A DNA stretch of 64,000 nt. It comes from Micromonospora coriariae. Lineage in GTDB: Bacteria > Actinomycetota > Actinomycetes > Mycobacteriales > Micromonosporaceae. The translations under genes were made by a program, and so were the position numbers. The notes beneath the pieces were generated by a model. That model was not told the origin of the DNA, ran no database searches, and was given only the letters and a program-made list of their open reading frames with translations. The stretch is taken from assembly GCF_900091455.1 (NCBI RefSeq), contig NZ_LT607412.1:124001-188000 (forward strand). Direction: 5' to 3'. Shown here piece after piece: positions 1-8,678 of the stretch. Each line of letters starts with the position of its first letter. Positions within the stretch are counted from its first letter, which is position 1.

Positions 1-2
1 GC

Positions 3-557
3 TATTACCACCTGGATCTGGACCGCTGCGCAGACGCGCTGGCCGAATCCGGCTCCGCACTGCACCCGGCGCTGCATCGAGAGCATGCGCCGCGCATACC
101 TCTGGTCGACCTGCGGCGCTCCCCCCGCCTCGGCGTGCTGTTCGTGTGCACTGGCAACGGCGCGCGCTCACCGATCGCCGAAGCTCTGCTACGCCACCGC
201 GCCGGCGGCCAGGTCGAGGTGGCCAGCGCCGGCAGCCGCCCCAAGCCCCGCCTTCATCCCAACGCCGTACGCCTGCTACGCGATGAGTTCGGCATCGACA
301 TCACCGCCCAGCGCCCCCGACACCTGGACACGGTGACCGGCCGTCGGTTCGACTACGTGATCAGCTTGTGTGACAAGGCCCGCGAGGCCTGCCCTGACTT
401 TCCGGACCATCCTCGGCGGGTGCACTGGAGCATCTCCGACCCCGCCACGGCCGGCGACACCGACCAGGCCAGCTACCCCGCCTTCCAGCAGACCGCGGCC
501 GACATCGACACCCGCATCAGACACCTGCTGCCCGTCCTCACCGCCGCCCGCCCTTGA
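3..557 (+). CDS. ArsR-type regulator fused to low-molecular-weight phosphatase / arsenate reductase (5' end outside window)
   Basis: The frame is open from the window edge. The first ~40 residues (YYHLDLDRCADALAESG and following) resemble the C-terminal tail of an ArsR-type winged-helix regulator. They are followed without a stop by a complete LMW tyrosine-phosphatase/ArsC domain with the P-loop CTGNGAR (Cys-x5-Arg) and a distal SDPA acid loop. A GTG at 135 could start the phosphatase alone, but the upstream residues are in frame and protein-like, so I prefer the fusion. Such fusions are known in actinobacterial arsenic loci: the regulator part senses As(III) and the phosphatase part may reduce arsenate. 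No other arsenic gene is visible to the right. Confidence 0.75.
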   Translation, partial: YYHLDLDRCADALAESGSALHPALHREHAPRIPLVDLRRSPRLGVLFVCTGNGARSPIAEALLRHRAGGQVEVASAGSRPKPRLHPNAVRLLRDEFGIDITAQRPRHLDTVTGRRFDYVISLCDKAREACPDFPDHPRRVHWSISDPATAGDTDQASYPAFQQTAADIDTRIRHLLPVLTAARP

Positions 558-570
558 AGGAGATTCAGCA

Positions 571-981
571 GTGACAGCACACGAGCAGTACGCCAGCGTC
601 CGCTACCTCGTTGATGACGTCCAGACGGCCGTGGACTTCTACACCATCCACCTCGGCTTCACCCTGAACACCAGCGCCGCGCCCGCCTTCGCAGACGTCG
701 TGCGCGGCCCGTTGCGGCTGCTGCTGTCCGGCCCAGCCAGTTCGGGCGCCCGCGCCACCCCCGACGACACGACCACCGCCGGACGCAACCGCATCCAACT
801 GATCACCGACGACCTGGATGCCGAGATCGACCGACTGCACAGCACGGGACTGTCGTTCCGCAGCGACGTAATTGCTGGTCCCGGCGGCCGCCAAATCCTG
901 CTCACCGACCCCGCCGGCAACCTCGTCGAACTGTTCCAACCCGCCCACCGGCCGGGTGCACCCACACCGGCAGCACTCTGA
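571..981 (+). CDS. VOC (glyoxalase/bleomycin-resistance fold) family protein
   Basis: The product is 136 residues with the paired beta-alpha-beta-beta-beta modules of the vicinal oxygen chelate fold: YLVDDVQTAVDFYTIHLGF near the N terminus and LTDPAGNLVELFQP at the C terminus, where the last Glu is the usual metal-ligand position. The GTG start is chosen because an AAGGAGA ribosome site lies 8 bases upstream and begins inside the stop codon region of the arsenate-type gene, only 13 bases before. That spacing implies one operon. VOC proteins next to arsC-type genes are often annotated as arsenic-induced (ArsI/CadI-like), but the Cys pair needed for C-As lyase activity is absent, so the substrate is unknown. 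Confidence 0.75.
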   Translation: MTAHEQYASVRYLVDDVQTAVDFYTIHLGFTLNTSAAPAFADVVRGPLRLLLSGPASSGARATPDDTTTAGRNRIQLITDDLDAEIDRLHSTGLSFRSDVIAGPGGRQILLTDPAGNLVELFQPAHRPGAPTPAAL

Positions 982-1230
982 CCTGGACACTGCCGCCGGC
1001 GCGGAGTTGGACTTCGCGGTCGAAGAAGTCTCTACAACCCTTGCATCGCATCCGGCCGGGCATGCCCGGCCTGCTCCGCCAACTGCCAACGCGTCTTGAC
1101 CTCAGCACGCGGCCACCGCCAGATCTGAAAGTGTGTCCACAACATACAGACGATCACGCGGTGGCCGCACCTCGTCTACCTGGCCCCCACCAGCCACATC
1201 CCAAACGGTGGCAGCCGTAATAGGCGGTAC

Positions 1231-2436
1231 CTAACCAAGTACGTCGCGTTCCCGCAGGGCCGCCAACTCCTCCACCGACAGGCCCAGCTCGTCGCCGAGT
1301 ACCGCGTCGGTGTCTGCACCCAGTGCGCGCCCGGTGAACCGGATCCGGCCCGGCGTACGATTCATCCGCCACAGCACGTTCTGCATCCGGACCGGCCCCA
1401 GGTCAGGGTCGTCCACCGTGGTCACCAGATCCAATGCCCGCACCTGCGGGTCGTCGAGCAACTCGCTCGGCTTGTAGACCGGCGCCACCGCCGCCCCCGC
1501 CTCCTCGAACGCGCGCAGCACCTCGTCGCGGGTCCGCGCCCCGATCCACTCCCCCACGTAGCCGTCGAGCAGGTCGGCGTGCTGCGCCCGCTGGCGTCCG
1601 GTGGCGAACCACGGCTCGTCGATCACCTCCGGGTGGCCGACCAGCGTCAGCACTCGTCGAGCGATGCTGTCGGCGCTGGTGGAAATGGCCACCCAATGCC
1701 CGTCAGCGGTGCGGTAGGTGTTGCGCGGCGCGTTGTTGACCGATCGGTTGCCGGTGCGCTGCTGGTCGATGCCGAGCTGGTCGGCGTAGATCACGCCGGG
1801 ACCGACCGCCGTCATGATGGGGCTGAGCAGGTCGAGGTCGATCTCCTGACCGTGGCCGTCCTTCTCCCGCTGGAACAGCGCCATCGAGACCGCCGCCGCA
1901 CCCGCCATCCCGGCGATCGAGTCGGCCAGACCGAACGCTGGCAGCGTTGGTGGGCCGTTCGGTTCGCCGGTCAGGTGAGCGAAACCGCTCATCGACTCGA
2001 CGAGCGTGCCGAAGGCCGGCCGCGCCGCGTACGGGCCGGACTGACCGAAGCCGGTGACCCGCAGCAGGATCAGCCGCGGATTGTCCGCGGAGAGCACGTC
2101 GTAGCCGAGGCCCCAGCGCTCCAGCGTGCCGGGCCGGAAGTTCTCGATCACGACGTCGGCGGTGGCGGCGAGCTTGCGGAAGATCTCCGCTCCGGCCGGG
2201 TCACCGAGATAGAGCCCGATCGTCCGCTTGTTGCGGGCCACCATCTTCCACCACAGCGGCTGGTCGTCCTTGGCCAACCCGTGCCCGCGCATGCCGTCCC
2301 CGCGGCTCGGGTGCTCGACCTTGATGACCTCGGCGCCGAAGTCGCCGAGCAGCTGCGCCACCAGCGGGCCGGCCAGGATGGTCGACAGGTCGAGCACCCG
2401 CAGGCCGGCCAGTGGTCCGTCGTTCACACTGGACAT
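1231..2436 (-). CDS. CaiB/BaiF (family III) CoA-transferase
   Basis: The 401-residue protein has the family III layout: N-terminal GLRVLDLSTILAGPLVAQLLG, then EVIKVEHPSRGDGMR, VIENFRPGTLERWGLGY and RVTGFGQSGPY. Asp172 in GLADSIAGM is at the position of the catalytic Asp of formyl-CoA transferase. These enzymes move CoA between carboxylic acids in the cytoplasm. The ATG at 2436 lies 2 bases after the stop of the amidohydrolase gene, making this the last gene of the leftward catabolic operon. In context it probably activates the pathway acid as a CoA thioester for the CitE-type lyase of the divergent arm. The substrate cannot be told from sequence. Confidence 0.88.
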   Translation of the reverse strand: MSSVNDGPLAGLRVLDLSTILAGPLVAQLLGDFGAEVIKVEHPSRGDGMRGHGLAKDDQPLWWKMVARNKRTIGLYLGDPAGAEIFRKLAATADVVIENFRPGTLERWGLGYDVLSADNPRLILLRVTGFGQSGPYAARPAFGTLVESMSGFAHLTGEPNGPPTLPAFGLADSIAGMAGAAAVSMALFQREKDGHGQEIDLDLLSPIMTAVGPGVIYADQLGIDQQRTGNRSVNNAPRNTYRTADGHWVAISTSADSIARRVLTLVGHPEVIDEPWFATGRQRAQHADLLDGYVGEWIGARTRDEVLRAFEEAGAAVAPVYKPSELLDDPQVRALDLVTTVDDPDLGPVRMQNVLWRMNRTPGRIRFTGRALGADTDAVLGDELGLSVEELAALRERDVLG

Positions 2437-2438
2437 GC

Positions 2439-3908
2439 TCACCCCTGGTACGGACGGTGCACGTAGCGGCCGCTCGGGGTGCCGACGATGTTGCCGGCGT
2501 CGAGCACGCGCTGCCCCCGAACCCAGGTGTCGGTGACGCGGGCACCGAGTTCGAAGCCCTCGAACGGCGTGTACTCCTGGGTCGACTCGGAGTCGGCAGC
2601 GTGCACGGTCCAGGTGGTGTTCTCCACGAGGCACAGGTCGGCGTCGAAGCCCACCCCGATCGTGCCCTTGCCGGGCAGGCCGTAGCGGCGGGCCGGGTTC
2701 CAGGCGACCAACTGCGCGATCCGCTGGTGCGACAGGCCGCGCTTGCGCCCTTCCGAGACCAGGCCGGGCAGCAGGTATTCGGCGCCGCCGAAGCCCGACT
2801 TCGCGGCGAAGATGTCGTCGCGCGGGTCGCCGAACTTCGTTTCGTCCTTGCAGCACGCGTGGTCACTGACCACCCAGTCGACGCTGCCGTCGAGCACGTA
2901 CTCCCAGAGCGCCTGCACGTCCTCCTGCGGGCGCAGCGGCGGGTTCACCTTGCCGCCAAGGCCGTGCGCGCTGTCCACACTGGCCAGCAGGTGCCCGAGG
3001 GTGACCTCGCGGCGGAAGTCGACATGCGGGAACGTCCTCGCCATCAACATCGCCGCCCGCAGGGCCTTGCGCGAGGAGAGGTGCAGCAGGTTGATGTTGG
3101 GCAGCCCGGTCTCGTCGGCCAGGAACGCCGCAATCGTCACCGCGAGCCCTTCCGAATGCGGCGGCCGTGACGCGCTGTAGGCGGCCAGGCCCTGCAATGA
3201 TGCGTCCTGCTCGACCAGCTTCGTGTAGGCGGTCATGATCTCGGCGGTCTCGCAGTGCAGCGACAGCGACACGTGCGGCGCCGCCTCGGTCAGCTTCTCC
3301 CGGGCCGCCTGCACGCCGCGCATCACGAACTCGAAGTGAGCGAGGTCGTAGCGTTCGTTCGGCGGGATCATCAGGAACGAACTCTGGTCGCTGGACCGCC
3401 CGTGCAGCCCGTGGCTGCCGTAGAACATGAAGATCTTGAAGGAGGTGACGCCGAAGTTCTCGATGATCGACGGGATCTCGTCGATGTGCTCCTTCATCAT
3501 CGGCGCGAGGTGGAATCCGTAGTCGATGAACGAGCGCCCTTCCGAGGCTGCCAGCACCTGGGGGAAGAACTCGGCGTACGAGCCACCCCGGTTGAGGTAG
3601 TACTGCCCCGTGCGCATGTAGGTCAGTCCGGTCGTCACGCCGCCCTGGGCGCTGGCGCGGCTCTCGGTGGCGGTGTCCTCGGCCAGCGAGTTGTAGATGC
3701 CCCAGTGCTGGTGGGCGTCGACCGCACCCGGGTACGCGAGGCGGCCGCGCCCGTCCACGACGGTCTGTGCCTCGTCGGCCGGGATGTCGGCCTCCACCCG
3801 CACCACCTTGCCGCCGGCGATGCCGATGTCGAGCCGGTCGCCGTCGGGCGAGCCGGCATCAGGCCGGACCACGGTTACGTTCTTGATCAGGGTTTCCAGC
3901 AGTTTCAT
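2439..3908 (-). CDS. D-hydantoinase / dihydropyrimidinase-type amidohydrolase
   Basis: This 489-residue protein carries the metal site of the cyclic amidohydrolase family: His66-x-His68 in DAHQHWG, Lys158 (the usual carboxylated lysine) in TSFKIFMFYG, His218 in LSLHCE, His276 in LLHLSS and Asp349 in VVSDHAC. The family opens cyclic amides such as hydantoin, dihydropyrimidine, allantoin or cyclic imides. The start overlaps the stop of the FAD dehydrogenase gene (ATGA) and the gene is followed by the CoA-transferase. With the hydantoin-racemase-like gene two places upstream, a hydantoin- or imide-like substrate is plausible. No carbamoylase is visible, so a simple hydantoin-to-amino-acid route is incomplete. 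Confidence 0.85.
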   Translation of the reverse strand: MKLLETLIKNVTVVRPDAGSPDGDRLDIGIAGGKVVRVEADIPADEAQTVVDGRGRLAYPGAVDAHQHWGIYNSLAEDTATESRASAQGGVTTGLTYMRTGQYYLNRGGSYAEFFPQVLAASEGRSFIDYGFHLAPMMKEHIDEIPSIIENFGVTSFKIFMFYGSHGLHGRSSDQSSFLMIPPNERYDLAHFEFVMRGVQAAREKLTEAAPHVSLSLHCETAEIMTAYTKLVEQDASLQGLAAYSASRPPHSEGLAVTIAAFLADETGLPNINLLHLSSRKALRAAMLMARTFPHVDFRREVTLGHLLASVDSAHGLGGKVNPPLRPQEDVQALWEYVLDGSVDWVVSDHACCKDETKFGDPRDDIFAAKSGFGGAEYLLPGLVSEGRKRGLSHQRIAQLVAWNPARRYGLPGKGTIGVGFDADLCLVENTTWTVHAADSESTQEYTPFEGFELGARVTDTWVRGQRVLDAGNIVGTPSGRYVHRPYQG

Positions 3909-5272
3909 GCGTTTTCTCCCGTGGTTCGAGCGACGTGGTTCGCCGCGAGGTAGGCGAGGCCGAGGGCGGGCAGGAGGCCGTTGCCGGCCAGGTAGCCGGC
4001 CGCGCCCTGGCCGGAGATGCCGGCCGCCGCACCGCCCGAGGCGTAGAGCCCGGGGATCGGCACGCCGCCCGGGCGCAGCACCCGGGCATGCTCGTCGACC
4101 ACCAGGCCGCCCTGGGTGTGAAAGAGTGCTGGCACCACCCGGGCGGCGAGGTACGGCGGCTCCAGTGGTGCTTCGAAGAAGGTGCGGCCGAACCGGTCGG
4201 CACGCTCGCCGCGAGCCACCGCGGCCGTCTCGGCGAGCTCCACGGCCACGGCCTCGGCCGGCAGCCCGGTGACCGACGACAGGGCGGCCTCGTCGGCCGC
4301 GTCCAGCAGCGCGCCCGACTCCACGCTCTGCCGGAAGTCGGTGAACGCGAGGCAGGCGTCGTGGATCCGGCGGTCCAGTACCAGCCAACCGAACGCGTCC
4401 GGGCGGGCCGCGAGCGCGGCGGCGTACTCGGAATAGCCGGTCGTCTCGTCACCGAACCGCCGTCCGGTGGTGTCCAGGAGGAAACCGCCGTGCATCACGG
4501 TCGCCCAGCCGACCAGCGTCGCGGAGCGGGCCGAAAGGGCCGCATGCCCCTGGTACGCGTCGAGGAAGGCGCTCTGCGCGCCGAGCTCGGTGCCGATCCG
4601 CAGCGCGTCGCCGCGGGACATCTCACTGCCGTGGTAGACCGCCCTGGCGATCTCCGGCAGGTGCTCGCCGACGAGGGACCGGTCGGCGCCGTAGCCGTTG
4701 GTGGCCAGCAGCACCGCCCGGGTCGGGATTTCCTCGCGTGTGCCGTCCGGTCGCTCGACCACGGCGGCCAGAACCGCGCCGGCGTCGACGACCACGTCGA
4801 CGAGTCGGGCCGGGACCAGCATGTCGATGCCGGCCCTGCCCAGCCGCTGGACCAGGTGGTCGAGCAGCACGCTGCCGTGCCGGCCCTCCACGGTGTGGCA
4901 GCGATCGACCGAGTGGCCCGGGTAGTGGAAGTCGGTCACCAGCGACAGCTCCAGCCCGACGCTGTCAGCCAGCCACTCGACCAGCTCGGCGCTCACCGCG
5001 CCGAGCGCACGGGCGAGCCTCTGGTCGCCCTGCCCCTTGGTCTTGCGCGCGACGTCCGCCGCGAACAGCTCGGCCGAGTCGTCGACGCCGGCGGCCCGCT
5101 GCCACCGCGAGCCGGCGCCCGGGATCATCGCGGTCGACATCGAGGTGTTGTTGCCTCGGCGGAAGTGCTCGCTGGCCTCGACCACCAACACGTCGAGGCC
5201 GAGCTGGACGGCGCGCAGGGCGGCGACCAGGCCTCCACCGGCGCCGGCGACTACGAGGTCGGGTCCGGTCAC
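3905..5272 (-). CDS. FAD-dependent dehydrogenase of the fumarate reductase / tricarballylate dehydrogenase type
   Basis: The product has 455 residues. The N terminus has the dinucleotide-binding fold (VVAGAGGGLVAALRAVQLG, acidic end VVEASE), and a capping domain follows. The C-terminal FAD segment GLYASGGAAAGISGQGAAG is typical of FAD_binding_2 flavoproteins such as tricarballylate dehydrogenase, fumarate reductase and ketosteroid dehydrogenase. No signal peptide or heme motif is present, so it should be a cytoplasmic single-subunit flavoprotein. Start and stop both overlap neighbours by ATGA junctions, placing it in the middle of the leftward operon. I infer oxidation of a saturated carboxylic acid intermediate to an alkene. 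Confidence 0.8.
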   Translation of the reverse strand: MTGPDLVVAGAGGGLVAALRAVQLGLDVLVVEASEHFRRGNNTSMSTAMIPGAGSRWQRAAGVDDSAELFAADVARKTKGQGDQRLARALGAVSAELVEWLADSVGLELSLVTDFHYPGHSVDRCHTVEGRHGSVLLDHLVQRLGRAGIDMLVPARLVDVVVDAGAVLAAVVERPDGTREEIPTRAVLLATNGYGADRSLVGEHLPEIARAVYHGSEMSRGDALRIGTELGAQSAFLDAYQGHAALSARSATLVGWATVMHGGFLLDTTGRRFGDETTGYSEYAAALAARPDAFGWLVLDRRIHDACLAFTDFRQSVESGALLDAADEAALSSVTGLPAEAVAVELAETAAVARGERADRFGRTFFEAPLEPPYLAARVVPALFHTQGGLVVDEHARVLRPGGVPIPGLYASGGAAAGISGQGAAGYLAGNGLLPALGLAYLAANHVARTTGENA

Positions 5273-5910
5273 GCGCCCACCTCCCCGGCTCCGATGAGCC
5301 GTAGCGCCAGGGCCGTCGGGTCCACGACACGAGCTGGCAGGCTGACGCCGGCCGACAGGTCGACGGCCGAGCAGCCGTTGATCACCGAACGCGCGCCGCC
5401 CGCGGCAAGCGTGCCGACGGCGACGCCGAGTGTGCTGGCCCAGCGGGAGGTGTCGGCGATCGCGTGCACGTCAAGGTCGAGCACCTCGACGCCGAGGAGG
5501 TCGTCCGACCAGCCGTAAACCCCGGCCCGGGCCGTGATCTCGTCGGCGATCGCCTTGTTGCGGGCCACCGCCGCGCACCCGCGCCCGCTCAGCACAGCCC
5601 ATCCGAGGCTGAGACGGAGCAGTCCGAAGACCGGCACCGGCAGGATGCCGGCGAGGTCCGCCACACCGGGGTCAAGCACGCAGTCCGGCAGCAGCGCGTC
5701 GAATCCGGCCGGCGCGCCGCGCAGCGCCGCGGTGACCAGCGCCTCGCTCTGCCGCACCTGCGCGTCGGTGTCCAGCGCACGCGGTGCGTCCGCTCCGATG
5801 TCGTGCAGTACGACGTCGACGCCCGGCGGCGAGAGCGCGGCATAGCGCGCCTGCCGGCGGGCCAGTTCCTCGGCGTCGACATGGATCGGGGTCACCGCGT
5901 AGATCCGCAC
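5269..5910 (-). CDS. Asp/Glu/hydantoin racemase family protein
   Basis: The 213-residue protein shows the two half-sites of cofactor-independent racemases, Cys77 in LLPDCVLDPG and Cys180 in VINGCSAVDL, about 100 residues apart as expected for the acid/base thiol pair. The family includes hydantoin racemase, aspartate racemase and maleate isomerase. The GTG start is preceded by AGGAGAGA, and the stop overlaps the FAD dehydrogenase start. Co-transcription with a hydantoinase-type amidohydrolase supports a racemase or cis-trans isomerase role on the same substrate. Maleate isomerase-like chemistry is an alternative that would also fit a dicarboxylate pathway. Confidence 0.78.
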   Translation of the reverse strand: MRIYAVTPIHVDAEELARRQARYAALSPPGVDVVLHDIGADAPRALDTDAQVRQSEALVTAALRGAPAGFDALLPDCVLDPGVADLAGILPVPVFGLLRLSLGWAVLSGRGCAAVARNKAIADEITARAGVYGWSDDLLGVEVLDLDVHAIADTSRWASTLGVAVGTLAAGGARSVINGCSAVDLSAGVSLPARVVDPTALALRLIGAGEVGA

Positions 5911-5922
5911 GGTCTCTCTCTC

Positions 5923-7257
5923 CTAGATTTCGGCTAGCCGGCGCAGGTCGGGCCCGACGTCGGTGGTGCCAGCCAGGCCGGCGGCGACCTCGTGCACGGC
6001 TCGGACAGCGTCGGGGTCGAGCAGGCGTCCGAGCAGCGCGAGCACGTCGCCCTCGGTCATCGGGTGGTAGGCCGCGTCGCCGACCGGGTTGGGCACCTCA
6101 ATCACCTTGGGTGGCCCGCCGAGGGTGCGGACGGTGACGCGGGCCGCACGCTCGTCGGGCAGTCGGGCGTCGAGGTCCGGAGCCACCCGCAGCACCACCT
6201 TGGCGGCCAGTGCGCGTACGCGCGGGTCGTCGCGCTGGTCGTCGGCGGAGACGGCGGGGTCGACGGTGCCGTGCACCAGCGCGGCGGCCACCACGAACGG
6301 CGTCGAGAACAGGGCGGCCAACCGGCTGTCCCAGCTCGTCCGGCCGAGCCCGCCGGCCAGCGAGTGGGTCTCGACCAGGACCCCCTCGATGGCGTCCAGC
6401 GTCAGCCCGTCGGCCCGCATCAGCAGGGCCGCGTCGGCCGCCGGGTGGGTGAACGAGCAGGACGCGTGCCGCTTGAAATAGCCGAGCTGTACGTCCCACC
6501 GGGTGCCGAGCCCGTCGGTGAGCGGCGCGGGCTCGAACCGGCCGAGCACGTCGCCGAGCGACAACGAGGGCGTACCGGTGTTGCGGGCGACGCCGGCCGC
6601 GGCCATCCGCGCCGCCGCCAACCCGGACACGTTGGCGGCTCCCAGCCAGGCGTCGCGGACTGGGTTGCCGTCCAGCGCGCTGGCGAAGTGCCCGGCCACC
6701 GGCAGGCCGGCGCCCGCGTCGATCGCTGCGGCGACGCCCTCACCGGGCAGGCCGAGCAACCGCGCACAGCCGGCCGCCGCGCCCGCGACGCCCCAGCTGC
6801 CGTGTGGATGCGCGCCGGTCCGAAGGGTGGTGGCCCGGCCGAAACGCGCTGCCACCTCGTAGGCCGCCAGCAGCGCCGACATCGTCTCTGGACCGGAGGC
6901 GCCGAGGTCGGCGGCGAGCGCCAGCACCGCGGGCAGCGCGTGCGCCGCCGGATGCCCCTTCGCGTACTTGTGGCCCTCGTCGAGCTCGAGCCGCGCCATC
7001 GCGTTCGCGTTCAGCCAGGCTGCCGCCTCGACGGTCGTGGTCGCACCGGCCCCGACCAGCGGCGCGGGACCGGGCCCGGGACGCCATGCGGCGACCAGGG
7101 CCCGCTGCTCGGCCTGCCGAGCGCCGACCACGGTCACGCCGAGCGAGTCGAGCAGCACCAGCCCGAGCCGGTCGCGGACGGTGTCCGGGACGTCGGACCA
7201 GCGGAGCCCGGCGGCCCAGGTGCCGAGCCGGGCCACCGCTTCCACAGTGGACGTCAT
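5923..7257 (-). CDS. MmgE/PrpD family protein (copy 1)
   Basis: The 444-residue product is of family length. N-terminal LLDSLGVTVVGAR and LDEGHKYAKGHPAAHALPAVLALA, a central GSWGVAGAAAGCARLLG, and HASCSFTHPAADAALL in the C-terminal part match 2-methylcitrate dehydratase, cis-aconitate decarboxylase and iminodisuccinate epimerase relatives. It starts 1 base from the ABC ATPase stop and precedes the racemase gene by 12 bases. It is the only MmgE/PrpD of the leftward operon; three more lie in the rightward one. The reaction cannot be assigned from sequence: dehydration, decarboxylation and epimerisation of carboxylic acids all occur in the family. Confidence 0.85.
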   Translation of the reverse strand: MTSTVEAVARLGTWAAGLRWSDVPDTVRDRLGLVLLDSLGVTVVGARQAEQRALVAAWRPGPGPAPLVGAGATTTVEAAAWLNANAMARLELDEGHKYAKGHPAAHALPAVLALAADLGASGPETMSALLAAYEVAARFGRATTLRTGAHPHGSWGVAGAAAGCARLLGLPGEGVAAAIDAGAGLPVAGHFASALDGNPVRDAWLGAANVSGLAAARMAAAGVARNTGTPSLSLGDVLGRFEPAPLTDGLGTRWDVQLGYFKRHASCSFTHPAADAALLMRADGLTLDAIEGVLVETHSLAGGLGRTSWDSRLAALFSTPFVVAAALVHGTVDPAVSADDQRDDPRVRALAAKVVLRVAPDLDARLPDERAARVTVRTLGGPPKVIEVPNPVGDAAYHPMTEGDVLALLGRLLDPDAVRAVHEVAAGLAGTTDVGPDLRRLAEI

Positions 7258-7258
7258 G

Positions 7259-7960
7259 TTAGAGCCCCAGGTAGGCGGCTCGGACCCGATCGTCGCGGGC
7301 GAGCTGCGGTCCCGGGCCTTCGAGGACCAGGCTGCCGCTCTCCAGCACGTACGCCCGGTCGGCCAGGTTGAGCGCGTGCGCGGCGTTCTGCTCGACCAGC
7401 AGCACCGAGACGCCCCGGTCGCGGATCGCCTTGATCGCGTCGAGCACGGTCCAGGTCAGCTTCGGCGACAGGCCGGTAGACGGCTCGTCGAGCAGCAACA
7501 GCCGTGGACCGGCCATCAACGCCCTGCCGATCGCGAGCATCTGCTGCTGCCCGCCACTGAGCGTCTCGGCGGCCTGGGCGCGCCGCTCGGCGAGGATCGG
7601 GAACAGGCCGAAGACCTCGCCCAACGGCTCATCGAGCGGCTTGCGGCCACGGGTCCAGCCGCCCATCCGCAGGTTCTCCTCGACGCTGAGCGGCCCGAAC
7701 AGCGCCCGCCCCTCCGGCACGTGCAGCAGGCCACGGGCGACCAGCTCGCTCGGGCGTACGCCGTCGGCCCGTCCGCCGTTGAAGGTGATCGTGCCCGCGG
7801 TCGGTTTGACCAGCCCGGAAATGGTCTTCAGCGTGGTGGTCTTGCCGGCACCGTTGGCGCCGACGATCGCCACGATCTCGCCCTCCTCGACCCGCAGGTC
7901 GAGCTCGTGCAGGATCTGCAGGCCGTGGTAGCCGGCGCTGACCCCCTCAAGCGTGAGCAT
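7259..7960 (-). CDS. Branched-chain-amino-acid-type ABC transporter ATPase (LivF-like)
   Basis: This 233-residue ATPase has Walker A GANGAGKTTT, signature LSGGQQQML and Walker B LLLLDEPSTGLSP. Length and motifs match LivF, the smaller of the two ATPases of Liv importers. I chose the ATG preceded by GGAGG, which overlaps the 3' end of the LivG-like gene by 14 bases; an upstream in-frame start would give an unrelated N terminus. It powers uptake of the ligand bound by the lipoprotein encoded first in the operon. Confidence 0.9.
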   Translation of the reverse strand: MLTLEGVSAGYHGLQILHELDLRVEEGEIVAIVGANGAGKTTTLKTISGLVKPTAGTITFNGGRADGVRPSELVARGLLHVPEGRALFGPLSVEENLRMGGWTRGRKPLDEPLGEVFGLFPILAERRAQAAETLSGGQQQMLAIGRALMAGPRLLLLDEPSTGLSPKLTWTVLDAIKAIRDRGVSVLLVEQNAAHALNLADRAYVLESGSLVLEGPGPQLARDDRVRAAYLGL

Positions 7961-8678
7961 GCGGGTCCTCCCCGAGGTAGGCCTCGATGACCCGCGGATC
8001 ACGGGTCACCTCCTGCGGTGGGCCCGAGGTGAGCACCCGGCCCAGATCGAGCACGAGCACCGAGTCCGACAGCCTCATGACCGCAGCCATGATGTGTTCG
8101 ACGAAGACGAGCGTCACGCCGTCTTCGGTGCGCAGCCGCTCCAGCAGCTCCATCACCGGCGCCCGCTCCGCGGGCACGAGGCCGGCCAGCACCTCGTCGA
8201 GCAACAGCACACGGGGTTTGCTGGCCAACGCCCGGGCCAGCTCCAGTCGCTTGAGGGCCGCGGTGGGCAGGCCCTCGGTCGCCGAGTCGCGCCACCGGCC
8301 GAGGCCGACCCGATCGATCAGCTCGGCGGCGGCGGTCCGGGCCGTACGCTTGGCGGCGCCGCCGGCCAGCACCGCGATCGTGACGTTCTCCAGCACGGTC
8401 ATCGAATAGAACGGCCGCATCAGCTGGAACGTCCGGGTCATGCCCGCGGAGGTCACCTGGTGCGGCGCGTGCCCGGTGATCTCCTTGCCGCCCAGGTACA
8501 CCCGGCCGGTGTCCGGCCGCAACGCACCCGCGATGAGGTTGAAAACCGTTGTCTTGCCGGCGCCGTTGGCCCCGATGACGCCGAGGATACTGCCCTCGGC
8601 GACCTCGAAGCTCACCTCGTCGACCGCCCGCAGGCCCTTGAACGACTTGGAGATTCCGTCGACCCGAAGCAGTGTCAT
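7947..8678 (-). CDS. Branched-chain-amino-acid-type ABC transporter ATPase (LivG-like)
   Basis: The product has 243 residues with Walker A GANGAGKTT, the LivG-type segment GMTRTFQLMRPFYSMTVLENV, a degenerate signature TEGLPTAALKRLELARALA (LSGGQ is not seen), Walker B VLLLDEVLAGL and the switch His in FVEHIM. The ATG start forms an ATGA overlap with the LivM-like stop. The signature motif is unusual: LPTAALKR stands where LSYGQQR-type residues are expected. The partner LivF-like ATPase has a normal signature, so one composite ATP site may be weak, as in many heterodimeric ABC systems. Confidence 0.88.
   Translation of the reverse strand: MTLLRVDGISKSFKGLRAVDEVSFEVAEGSILGVIGANGAGKTTVFNLIAGALRPDTGRVYLGGKEITGHAPHQVTSAGMTRTFQLMRPFYSMTVLENVTIAVLAGGAAKRTARTAAAELIDRVGLGRWRDSATEGLPTAALKRLELARALASKPRVLLLDEVLAGLVPAERAPVMELLERLRTEDGVTLVFVEHIMAAVMRLSDSVLVLDLGRVLTSGPPQEVTRDPRVIEAYLGEDPHAHA

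Noticed and set aside
3935..5518. 527-codon rightward frame over the FAD dehydrogenase and racemase genes
   Set aside because: Antisense shadow of two clearly recognised leftward genes; composition is Arg/Gly/His-rich without motifs.
2439..5910. Classical hydantoin utilisation (hyu) operon
   Set aside because: A hydantoinase-type and a racemase-like gene are present, but no N-carbamoylase is seen and the rest of the operon points to carboxylic-acid/CoA chemistry, so the simple assignment is not supported.
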